The translations under genes and the position numbers were made by a program. The notes beneath the pieces are model-generated. The model was not told the origin of the DNA, made no database searches, and saw only the letters and a list, made by a program, of their open reading frames with translations. From assembly GCA_019279435.1 (NCBI GenBank), contig JAAALK010000117.1:1-64000 (forward strand): a stretch of DNA of 64,000 bases, written 5' to 3'. Origin of the DNA: Zizania palustris. Its lineage: Eukaryota > Streptophyta > Magnoliopsida > Poales > Poaceae. This document shows, in pieces, positions 55,393 to 64,000 of this stretch; position 1 is the stretch's first letter; each line of letters starts with the position of its first letter.

Positions 55393-58300
55393 ATGGAGCA
55401 TAGGTCCTGGATGTACTCGTCCAACGACGGAGATGTGGTGGCATATTTTAACAGAGTAAGTGAATTTACTGAAGCTGCCGCACAATATGCTTCCCGTCAG
55501 AGTGAAGAGGCAATATATTGTCCTTGTAAAGTTTGTAAAAACGAAGCGATGTATCTGTGTTTAGATCGTGAAACCATACGATTTCACTTGTTGAAAAATG
55601 GTTTCGTGAAGAACTATTATATATGGATGAAACACGGTGAGATGGGCCAAAATCCTCCTGAAGATTCTGATGTGCCGCAAGATGCTCATCAACATAGAAG
55701 AAGTGGTGATCATACATCTGACATAACACATGATGATGTTGATCAATATGATGATGATGACGCCTTTGATGTGGAGGAACTGATGCGAAATGTTGCGCCT
55801 GAGGTGTTGTTGCAGAGAACTACAACCAAAAGATACGATAACTTTGAAGCACTTGACAAAGCATCAAAAAACCTTCTTTACGAGGAACGCCACAAATGCG
55901 ATAAGCAGTATACTGTGTTGTACACAATTCTTGAGCTTATGAAACTAAAGGCTAGCAATGGATGGTCTGACACTAGTTTTTCAGATCTTTTACAACTCCT
56001 AAAAAAGGTTTTGCCAAAACCCAATGGTCTACCATCTGATACGTACCAAGCAAAGAAGATGATTTGTCCATTGACTTTGGGCGTTCAGAAGATTCATGCA
56101 TGCCCGAACCACTGTATCCTATATCGAAAAGAGTATGAATTGTTAGAGAGATGTCCGCAATGCAACGCAAGTCGATACAAACGTCCAAATGACTGTGTGG
56201 AGGACTACAATGACCACCAGAAGAATAATAATAAGAGGTTGCAGAAGAGGAATAAAAATGTTATTGAAGACCATCCTGGAAAAAAGACGGAGAGGAAAGT
56301 TCCAGCCTTAGTAATGTGGTACCTACCGATGATTGATCGCTTGAAACGTATGTTCTCTAATCCTAGAGATGCTGAACTATTAATCTGGCATTTCACTGGG
56401 CGAAAGAAGGACGGAAAACTTCGGCACCCTGCGGATGCTAGGCAGTGGAAATCATTTGACTTGGCCCATCCAGATTTCTCGGACAATCCTAGAAATATCA
56501 GGATGGGACTTAGCACGGATGGAATGAATCCCTTCGGTGAGATGAGGAACCCACATAGTACGTGGTCGGTCTTTCTATGCTTGTTCAACCTTCCATCATG
56601 GTTGTGCCATAAAAGAAAATACCTTATGCTCACTACTCTAATTTCTGGTCCAAAACAACCTGGCAATGACATTGATATCTTTCTAGAACCTTTGATGGAG
56701 GATATGAAACGTCTATGGGAACATGGTGTCTGTGTGTGGGATGAGCACAAGAAAGAGCACTTCAATCTAAGAGCCATAATCTTTTGCACCATAGCTGACA
56801 ACCTAGGACGCATGTCCCTAACAGGACAGGTTAAAGGAAAGACAACATGTGTAGTGTGTGTGGACCAGACAGAATCTATGCTTCTTCCATCATTCGTTAA
56901 GACGATATATATGCGACACCACAGATTTTTACCAAAAAACCACAAATATCGAAGAAATAGGAACCATTTAGACGGTACAATCGAGCTTGGACAGCCTCCA
57001 TGACATCGAGATGGCAAATTTCTATTCGAAATGGTAAAGAATATCAAAGTTGTTTTCGGAAAGAAGAGGAAGAAATCTGAAAAAATTTCAAAGGACGCTC
57101 CATTTAAAAAGCAGTCAATCTTCTTTAGATATTTGCCCTATTGAAAGGAGTTGGAGATTGGTCATGCTATCGATACAATGCACGTTGAGAAGAATGTCTT
57201 CGAAAGCACCATCGGTATTTTGTTAGACATACCAGGCAAATCAAAAGATGGACTCAAAGTACGAAGGCACCTTCAAACTCTCGGAATTAGACCCGAGCTT
57301 CACCCACAGGAAAGGGCCAATGGAAATTTTTTCCTTCCATCTGCTAGCTATAACCTCACAATTGACGAGAAAAGATCAATCTGCGGGTGTCTACTTGGAA
57401 TTAGAGTTCCAACAGGATTCTCAATGAATATAAAGAATATTGTCTCCGTAGCAGATTTTAGGATGAGCGGCTACAACACTCATGATTGTCATGTTATGCT
57501 TGGGTTATTCCTCGCCATCGCAGTAAGAGGAGTCAAACATTCATTTCTGAAGATGGTGATAACACGCATGTGTCACTTCTTCAATGTCATATCAAAGAAG
57601 GTGATCGACACTAAAGAGTTAAATGAATTACGTAAACAAATGAGGGAGACTATGTGTCAGCTTGAGATGTGCTTTCCTCCTTCATATTTTGATATTATGG
57701 AGCACTATATGATACATATAGCAGACCAAATCTTTGTTCTCGGTCCAACGTACCTGCAAAATATGTATGCGTACGAGCGTCTAATGGTTATCTTCAAGGG
57801 TTACGTATGAAATCGTGCTTATCCAGAGGGTTCCATGATAGAGGGCTACACGACTGAGGAAGTCATTGAGTGCTACGCAGATTACATAAGAGATGGAAGA
57901 CCAATAGGAGTTCCCGTGTCTCGGCACCATGGAAGACTCACCGGTAAAGGAACTAAAGGCAGGAAAATCATACGAGACAATAGTTACCAAACAATAAGAG
58001 AATCACATTACAGTGTCATGCATCAGTTGGCGATTATGAGACCATATGTTGAACAACACCTGCAAGAGCTTCGTGAAAAGAATGAAGATCGCGATGAACA
58101 ATGGATTATGAAAGAACACAAAATTTATTTCACATCATGGCTGAGGGATCTAAACCTTTTGATTGGTGAAAACGACGAAGAGATGACGATAAATAAATTG
58201 TCTTACGGTCCATTGAGCATGGTTAAAACATGGCAAGATTATGACATCAATGGTTTCACATTCTATACCAAAGAAAAGGATCAAAAGAGTCAGCGCCAAA

Positions 58301-58759
58301 ATAGTGGTGTCAGAGGAGAAGCAGAAGATAGCACTGGACAAAAGAATGCTTACTATGGATACATCGAAGAAATATGGGAACTTAACTACGGGAACTCTAT
58401 AGAAATCCCTGTATTTAAGTGTCAGTGGGTCAGACATCCAGAAGGTGTGGAGGTGGATGATTACGGGTTTACGATAGTTGACCTTAATAAGGTGGCTTAT
58501 AAAGATGACCCTTGGATACTCGCTCAATCCGTGGCACAATTATTTTACATACTTGATCCTAAAGATGAGAAAAAAATACAGCGTTGCTCCAGGAAAACAA
58601 AGAATTGTTGGAGTTGATGGAGTCGAAGACGAAGAAGAATACAATCAGTTTGATGAGGTGCCGTTTTTCATTGACATATCAAGGATCAATGTGGTTGAAG
58701 CAAAACTGTCATTTGGCAGTGTGATTCTTATCTACGCACCAAGGACGATGGAAAATTAG
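55393..58759 (+). pseudogene. TNP2-like CACTA transposase, three TGA stops and one frameshift
   Basis: ATG at 55393 (MEHRSWMYSSNDGD). Residues 1-80: Transpos_assoc zinc region (YCPCKVCKNEAMY). From about 315: Transposase_21 nuclease core with STDGMNPFGE (D376), GPKQPGNDIDIFL and IADNLGRMS. The frame is closed by TGA at 57001-57003, reopens, and is closed again at 57142-57144 and 57808-57810, all in one phase. DMHVEKNVF-type and HDCHVMLGL motifs mark DUF4218. DUF4216 follows (YYGYIEEIWELNYG ... FKCQWVRHPEG). An extra A in the run at 58570-58576 shifts the frame for the last 60 residues, which end at TAG 58757. Far better preserved than the copy in the bZIP intron. Inactive as read. Confidence 0.9.
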
Positions 58760-58900
58760 TGCAAGGCTAGATCATTTATGTTTAGCGTGCGTATTTGTAA
58801 AATCAATTATGTCATTTATTGTTAAAACATGTTCAACATCAAATGAGGATTTAATTAAACATCAATATAAATTTTTTTAAAATATTTAATGTTTGGGGCC

Positions 58901-59000
58901 AACAGCAAGGTTCAAATCTCAAACCGCCTGCCGACAGCGAGGTTCGAACCTCGAACCGCATGGCCCCAAGTGAGCCCCCCCGCACCACTGCGCTACTAAG
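58901..59000 (-). repeat. tRNA-promoter-like repeat, copy 1
   Basis: Reverse strand shows TAGCGCAGTGG (A-box-like) and, about 40 bases on, GGTTCGAACCTCGC (B-box-like). No acceptor stem or CCA, so not a tRNA gene. It lies next to the palindromes at 59059. Confidence 0.6.
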
Positions 59001-59058
59001 TGTTTCACGTCATTGTAGGAAGTGTATTATATGCTATATATATAATCCCTACCTCTAT

Positions 59059-59154
59059 TAGTAGTGGCGGGCTGGATGACGTCAGCATGCCCGCCACTAC
59101 TAAGAGAAAATAGCAGTAACGGGTAGAATGACGTCAGCATGCCCGCCACTGCTA
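59059..59154. repeat. Two 44-bp palindromes with TGACGTCA core (CACTA subterminal type)
   Basis: Arms TAGTAGTGGCGGGC and GCCCGCCACTACTA around GATGACGTCAGCAT, then a second unit with a slightly decayed left arm. A TATA (CCTATATATACTT) follows at about 59158. Confidence 0.85.
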
Positions 59155-59577
59155 TTACCTATATATACTTTCCACTCCCGCCGTCCGAAAACCTAGTTTC
59201 ATTTTCTAAACCCTAAACTCCCGTGTCGCCCCCGTCGACGTCCCGGACCACGTTGCCGCTGCCCTCCGCCCGTCACCGCCTTCCTCGGAGCCCGTCGCCG
59301 CCGGTCAGTAAATGATTATTATTAACCTATCTTTGTCTTATTTTATTCGAGCTTAGGGTTAAAATGATTTCTAATTGTTATATTAATTTATGCATGGTAA
59401 TACAATTTAGTATAATATTACTAGTAGAATGCACTATAACAATAATGTTTTTTAATGTACTATAAAAAATTTCTGAGAAAAAAAATTTCCACTATAACAA
59501 TAATGTTTTTTAATGTACTATAATATTACTAGCTTAGGGTTTTTTAATGTTATATCAATGTGACAAAAAAATTGCAG

Positions 59578-60073
59578 ATGGCTTCTCCTAAGATTGAACC
59601 AAACAGTGGATCCTCAGACTCTACATCAAGTGGCGTGTGTGAGGTTTGCAAATGTGGTAAACATAAGGTACATGATGGTATAGTTTGCAGTTGTTTGGCG
59701 AAGAAAGTGATTCTCATAATGGACTCTGACTCGGAGGATGACTCGCGATCGCCGCAACCAGATAGGGTAAGTGTTGGCAGACGGAAGAATGATGAGACAA
59801 CCGGTGGTAGAGGGAAACATGTCGAGGCTAGCGGTGGAAAAGGGAAGCATGTAGAGCAATGCAGCAGCAAGAGGAGGAAGGAGGCAAGATCCTCTTTTTA
59901 TGCAAATTTTATATTTTTATCATCCAATTCAATCATTGATAAGTTGTTCTCACTATCGCCGCCGTGTGTATTTTCTTGTTCAGGAACATGGAGAGCAGTT
60001 CAGACTGCCTGATGATGCCGAGTTGGTTGAGGATTGGCAAGTTGAGGCTTTTAATCTGTTTAACCAAAAATAG
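59578..60073 (+). CDS. Small Cys-containing reading frame of unknown function in the CACTA element
   Basis: ATG at 59578 (MASPKIEPNSGSSDSTSSGV), a Cys cluster (CEVCKCGKHKVHDGIVCSC), an acidic/Ser patch (DSDSEDDSRSPQPD), then Gly/Lys/His repeats (GGRGKHVEASGGKGKHVEQC) and a basic end (SKRRKEARSS). A later piece, EQFRLPDDAELVEDWQVEAF and stop near 60073, may be a second exon after an intron starting near 59890, but no clear donor was found. It sits where CACTA elements carry their second (TnpA-like) gene, downstream of a TATA and leader (59157-59300). I do not recognise the family. Confidence 0.45.
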
Positions 60074-60219
60074 GTTGGGTTTGTGCCGAGGAAGTAGAAG
60101 AAGCTCCAAACCATATCTTTATTTTGGGTTTGACCAGTAGTGCGTTTCGATGTGTAAGCTGGTTTCCCCAGCCTGGACTTGTGTTTGTTTACTAGCTTTC
60201 AAATAAACATGATGTGTCA

Positions 60220-60960
60220 AGCGAGCCCCCGCACCACCGCGCTACAAAGTCTCGATCATATCGTAACAACATGACAAGTCTTCTCTTTTTTAGACTTTAT
60301 TTGATTTTTTGAGGATTAAAAAACTATAAAGATACATGTTGTCGATCGAGTGTTTTGGCAACCTACATTTTTTATGATGGTTTTAAATTTATTGGATAAT
60401 AACTAATAATAGAGTCAAAAACATTAATATGGTTTTTCTATAAATTTTGGTTAATTATTTCATGTCTTGTAGTTCAAATTTAACTTTGATCATAAAAACA
60501 CACTTAGTGAAATAAAAAACAGTAAACTGAGAAATAAAAATACCAATTTTTTAATACATGTCTAACGTAAACCAAGGCAGGAAATGCCATTTTTTTTAAA
60601 ATTTATAAGTTATGATGTATTTTTATTGTTAAATAAATCAAGTTCAAATGAGGATTCAAACATCAATAAAAACATGCTGAGAATTAGAACAGAAATGAAA
60701 AAAATGTTTGGATGCTAGCAGCAAGGTTCGAACCTCAAATCGCCTGCCGGCAGCGAGGTTCGAACCTCGAACCGCATGGCACCAAAGCAACCCCCGAACC
60801 ACTGCGCTGCAAAGTGTTTCTCGAAATGTATCACAACGTATGTTAGATAACCCCACTGCTATTCCTTTTAGTAGTGGCTGGCACGCTGACGTCACCAGCC
60901 CGCCACTGCTAATCCTTTTAGTAGTGGCGGTCGCATGATGTCATCGGCCCACCACCACTA
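60220..60960. repeat. Duplicated CACTA tail block, copy 1
   Basis: Begins TCGATCATATCGTAACAACATG (about 60246), contains AT-rich sequence, a tRNA-like segment (60718-60820, reverse) and two palindromes (60869-60911, 60919-60960). Largely repeated at 61500-62310. A partial tRNA-like piece stands at 60220-60250. Confidence 0.8.
60718..60820 (-). repeat. tRNA-promoter-like repeat, copy 2
   Basis: Two GGTTCGAACCTC motifs on one side and GCAGCGCAGTGGTTCGGG on the reverse strand, same spacing as copies 1 and 4. Confidence 0.6.
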
Positions 60961-61131
60961 AGTCGAGTGATGTACACTGAGGCAGAAAAATACCAACTTT
61001 TTAAATTTGATAAGTTATGATGTATTTTTATTGTTAAAAAAATTCAAGTTCAACAAGGATTTAAACATCAATAAAAAAGTGCTGAAAATTTAAAAAAGTA
61101 CAAAACAGAAAAAAAATGTTGATTTGGCGCA

Positions 61132-61200
61132 AGCAGCAAGGTTCGAACCTCAAACCACATGGCACCAAAGCACCCCCCGCACCACTACGCTACAAAGTAT
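61132..61200 (-). repeat. tRNA-promoter-like repeat, copy 3 (short)
   Basis: Single GGTTCGAACCTC with GTAGCGTAGTGGTGCGGG on the reverse strand; lacks the second B-like box and the following palindromes. Confidence 0.6.
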
Positions 61201-61499
61201 TTCTCGGCAATGTGGGCAGTGTATGCTAGATAATCCCTACCTCTACGTGGACTTTTTTGAATTTAAATACCAATTTCTGTTAATGAAAAATACCAATTTT
61301 TGCAATTAGAATATTGGTGTTGTATTTTTATTGTACAAAAAGTTTCAAGTTCAAAGGAAGAATCAACTATAGGTTTTGCTTTCAAACCTGAGTCATTTCA
61401 TCTCTAAACCCTAATTCATCCCCGGAGAATCTTAGGTTTCTTAACGCCCTACATGATTATTTTCTCAAAACAATTTTATTTTTTATGACAACATCTATG

Positions 61500-62310
61500 G
61501 ATCGATCATATCATAACAACATGACAAGTCTCATCTTTTTTAGACTTTATTTTATTTTTTGATGATTAAAAACTATAAAAATACAAGTTGTCGATCGAGT
61601 GTTGTGGAAACCTACATTTTTTATGATGGTTTTAAATTTACTGGATAATAACTAATTATAGAGTCAAAACATGAATATGATTTTTCTATAAATTTTGGTG
61701 AATTATTTCATGTCTTGTAGTTCAAATTGAACTTATTTTGACTTTGATCATAAAAACACACTTAATGAAATAAAAACAGTAAACTAAGGGAGAAAAATAC
61801 CAATTTTTGCAATTAGAATATTGGTGTTGTATTTTTATTGTACAAAAAGTTTCAATTTCAAAGGAAGAATAAACTATAGATTTTGCTTTCAAACCTCAGT
61901 CATTTCTTCTCTAAACCCTAATGCATCCTCGGAGAATCTCAGGTTTCTTAATGAAATAAAAAAAAGTAAAGTGAGGCAGAAAAATACCAATTTTTTAAAT
62001 TTGATAAGTTATGATGTATTTTTATTGTTAAAAAAATCAAGTTCAAACTAGAATTTAAACATGAATAAAAAAGTCATGAAAATTAGAATAGAAATGTAAA
62101 AAAATGTTTGGATGCTAGCAGCAAGGTTTGAACCTTAAACCGCGTGCCGACAGCAAGGTTCGAACCTCAAACCGCATGACACCAAAGCAACCCCCGCACC
62201 ACTGCGCTACAAAGTGTTTCTCGAAATGTATCGCAACGTATGTTAGATAACCCCCACCTCTCATAGTAGTGGCGGTCGGGTATGCTGACATCACCAGCCC
62301 GACACTGCTA
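61500..62310. repeat. Duplicated CACTA tail block, copy 2
   Basis: Repeats 60240-60960 with small indels, plus an inserted segment (61815-61955) that itself duplicates 61296-61442 (GCAATTAGAATATTGGTGTT onward). Confidence 0.8.
62116..62220 (-). repeat. tRNA-promoter-like repeat, copy 4
   Basis: GTAGCGCAGTGGTGCGGGG then GGTTCGAACC on the reverse strand, about 40 bases apart. Confidence 0.6.
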
Positions 62311-62394
62311 TTCCTTTTAGTAGTGGCATCGAGCACCAACGGCGGGTGGATTAGTAGTGGCGGGCTGGTGACGTCAGCATGCCCGCCACTGCTA
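62263..62394. repeat. TGACGTCA-type palindromes, third cluster
   Basis: One decayed unit (62263-62310) and one near-perfect unit (62351-62394) with arms TAGTAGTGGCGGGC / GCCCGCCACTGCTA. Followed at about 62401 by CTATATAAATATT and a pyrimidine-rich leader like that at 59157. Confidence 0.85.
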
Positions 62395-62399
62395 ATCCA

Positions 62400-62850
62400 C
62401 CTATATAAATATTTCGCTTCCGCCGTCTAAAAACCCTAAGCCCTAATCTTCTCCCGCCAGTTACTGCCGCTCCCAGTGCCCGCGCCGTCACCCTTGGATC
62501 TCGTCGTTGTCGTCCCCGAAGCCCGTCGCCGCCATCTCGGAGCCGTTGGTGTCCCCGGATCCCTCACCGCCACCTCGGAGCCGTCACAGTCATCCTCGAA
62601 GCCCATCACCGGAGCCCGTGTTGGTGTACCCGGACCCCTCGTCGCTGTCGTCCCCGTCCCCCGACGCACGCCGCCATCCCCGTCCCGGAGCCCGCACCGC
62701 CACCCTCGGAACCCGTCGCCGTCGTCGCACCGAACTCCGCCGGAGCCCACGTCGCTGTCCCCAGACCCCGCGCCGCCGTCCCCGTCCCCGAGCGCACGCC
62801 GCCATCCCCGTTCAAGTTGCTAAAAATTTCCCCATTTCCAATTTTCTCTG
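62400..62850 (+). other. Promoter/leader-like segment with proline-rich low complexity
   Basis: A TATA-like sequence, AAACCCTAAGCCCTAA, then C-rich repeats such as CCGTCGCCG and CGGAGCC up to about 62815. Frames encode Pro/Ser/Arg repeats on several phases, so coding is not supported. Possibly the start of another CACTA gene copy. Confidence 0.4.
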
Positions 62851-63290
62851 AAATTAATGCCCTGATTCAGACGAACATGCATGTTCTCTTAATTAAATCC
62901 CTAGCTATATCTTCTGTCCGGATAAAATTTTGGTATGAGAATTGTATACCCTTTTTTGGTGAAAAAATAAAATAGAAAATGTTGATTGTGGAATGCAGTT
63001 TAGGCCTGTCTTTATTTTATTTTTTCTATTTTGGTTGAATGTGTTCTATTTTGATTCAGAAATTTCCCCTTGAATTCATTGCAAGGTGTTTAGATAATTA
63101 AGTTTGTTTAAATTCTGATTTCTTGATCAGACATAAAGATTAAATAGCAAGTTTGTGATATAGTCTTTAATTTTACTCATTGGAGCTAAATATGTGATTA
63201 AGTTTGGTGGAGCGGTGGGTGTTTTGAAAGGGCCATCTAATTCGAAAGAATTTTGTCGAGGCGCCTATTCACCCCCCTCTAGTTCTTGAG
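62851..63290 (+). repeat. AT-rich DNA ending in a copia-type LTR scrap
   Basis: 62851-63150: no feature seen. The end, GTCGAGGCGCCTATTCACCCCCCTCTAG at about 63262-63288, mirrors the U5 end of the copia B LTR (AGGCGCCCATTCACCCCCCTCTGG). Start and end of the scrap are not defined. Confidence 0.45.
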
Positions 63291-63371
63291 TGTTCTTATG
63301 TTCTTGAGTGTATTCTTGAGAGAGATAGGCCAACACAAGCTAAGTTAGGTTTCTAGGGTTTATTGTCCTTA

Positions 63372-63456
63372 GAGCATCTCCATTGTACTTTTCTAAATGT
63401 GAATTGCTATTCAAATGGAGCTATATTTAATCAATTTATATACAATGGAGATGCTC
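63372..63456. mobile_element. MITE with perfect inverted ends and TTA target duplication (PIF/Harbinger type)
   Basis: 85 bases. Ends GAGCATCTCCATTGTA and TACAATGGAGATGCTC are exact inverse copies, and TTA stands on both sides (63369-63371, 63457-63459). TTA duplications are the mark of PIF/Harbinger-Tourist elements. Confidence 0.88.
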
Positions 63457-63805
63457 TTACATTTTTGGATAGTTATCATTTGTAGAACCACTGTATACTA
63501 CTTTGTTACACCTATTATGGCATTGATTAATGGAAATGTACCATTCACCCAATATATATTAGTCTAATTTTGGGCCCTATGATGCAAATTTGTGATCTCC
63601 GGGGGATCCTAAATCCATCGGTCACCATGAAACCCAACATATTCACCATGAAAATGGTGATCCAATATACTAGCTCTTGATCATTACTATATGATGTTTT
63701 TAACATTAATTCAGGTGTTAAAAACATTATATATTAGTGACCATAGGGAGTACCTTATAATCTCCAAAGATGAACAATACATACTATCTCATGTATGTCA
63801 TCAAG
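63457..63805. other. Unassigned flank
   Basis: AT-rich, no gene recognised. One small hairpin, TGTTTTTAACA / TGTTAAAAACA, at about 63694-63725. Confidence 0.4.
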
Positions 63806-63879
63806 CCGTGCGACACATCCATTCCTGTCAACAACTTCTTCTTTCTCGTGTTGCTGACAGGGAATGGATGTGCTTACGG
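63806..63879. ncRNA. Candidate small-RNA hairpin (unproven)
   Basis: Two arms of about 30 bases, CCGTGCGACACATCCATTCC... (63806-63835) and its near inverse GTTGCTGACAGGGAATGGAT... (63850-63879), with a 14-base loop and only a few mismatches or bulges. It does not match any conserved plant microRNA I know. It could equally be a MITE fragment. Confidence 0.3.
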
Positions 63880-64000
63880 TTCCATGGCAGCCATGAACAT
63901 ATTTGAAAAACAACACAAAATATGCTGAGGCCTAAACAACACTGTAATCAGTTTACTACTGTTATTACTTTTAAGGCTACTATACTAATCCTCAAGTTCA
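63880..64000. other. Right edge, nothing recognised
   Basis: AT-rich, short; no reading frame or repeat recognised. Confidence 0.4.

Larger units (their letters stand above)
54552..62400 (+). mobile_element. Second CACTA (En/Spm) transposon, left end intact, right end not found
   Basis: The left terminus CACTACTACAAATCGCTAC sits in copia B gag, after CAC. Subterminal GTAGTGGCGGGC-type repeats follow (54552-54800), then TATA and leader, then a TNP2-type transposase on the plus strand (55393-58759), a small second reading frame (59578-60073), and a long tail of duplicated non-coding blocks bearing the same GTAGTGGCGGGC repeats to about 62400. No GTAGTAGTG terminus was found, so the right end is outside, deleted, or beyond the recognisable repeats; 62400 is a conservative limit. 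Confidence 0.85.

Noticed and set aside
56205..57047. 280-codon minus-strand frame
   Set aside because: Shadow of the TNP2 transposase; the plus strand shows clear family motifs.
58901..62220. tRNA genes
   Set aside because: A-box and B-box-like words occur, but no cloverleaf, acceptor stem or anticodon arm could be drawn; listed as repeats instead.
62436..62851. Proline/serine-rich frames of about 115 codons
   Set aside because: Open in several phases and on both strands with repeat-like codons; more likely a leader or simple repeat than a protein.

Overview
This is plant nuclear DNA, almost certainly from a grass. The signs are one intron-containing endosperm-type bZIP gene of the rice RISBZ1 / maize Opaque2-OHP class, surrounded by grass-style repeats: Sirevirus Ty1/copia elements, Tat-lineage and other Ty3/gypsy LTR elements, two CACTA (En/Spm) DNA transposons, and small MITEs. 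Nothing looks bacterial or organellar. Species cannot be fixed from the sequence alone.

Layout. 1-983: broken gypsy protease/RT. 984-13707: Sirevirus copia A1 (5' LTR clipped on its left, degenerate gag, long pol frame, multi-polypurine 3' UTR, full 3' LTR), carrying an inverted solo LTR of its own family at 5646-7657. 13713-14696: gypsy LTR remnant, then GC-rich repeat DNA. 15791-32343 (minus): the only convincing host gene, six coding exons, 446 codons predicted, TATA box near 32541-32553. Its introns hold most of the 16.5 kb: intron 5 has a MITE split by a deleted gypsy element, intron 3 has a decayed CACTA element in antisense, and intron 1 has a MITE and a diverged copia LTR piece.

33431-34744: Tat-like LTR/promoter debris. 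34745-39808: second copia (A2), heavily mutated and cut in RNase H. 39809-46254: LTR element on the minus strand with no gag-pol, carrying on the opposite strand a spliced Transposase_28-type gene with its own TATA box. 46265-54208: Sirevirus B1 that retains gag but has lost pol, with a solo LTR inserted in it; its 3' LTR runs straight into a second B-type primer site and gag (LTR-INT-LTR-INT). 54552 to at least about 62400: second CACTA element with a TNP2 transposase broken by three TGA codons and one frameshift, followed by a tail of duplicated blocks that combine tRNA-promoter-like sequence, TGACGTCA-centred palindromes and TATA boxes. 62850-64000: LTR scrap, a perfect PIF/Harbinger-type MITE and an unexplained short-loop hairpin.

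The host gene would act in the nucleus as a dimeric ACGT/GCN4-motif activator of seed storage genes. The transposable elements have no evident joint function with it beyond enlarging its introns. The features most worth a second look are the antisense spliced gene in the non-autonomous LTR element, the palindrome/tRNA-like/TATA modules in the second CACTA element, and the short TTCGAA/TCCGGA palindromes shared by unrelated LTR elements. Exon borders were read by eye from splice consensus, phase continuity and family knowledge; no alignment was run.
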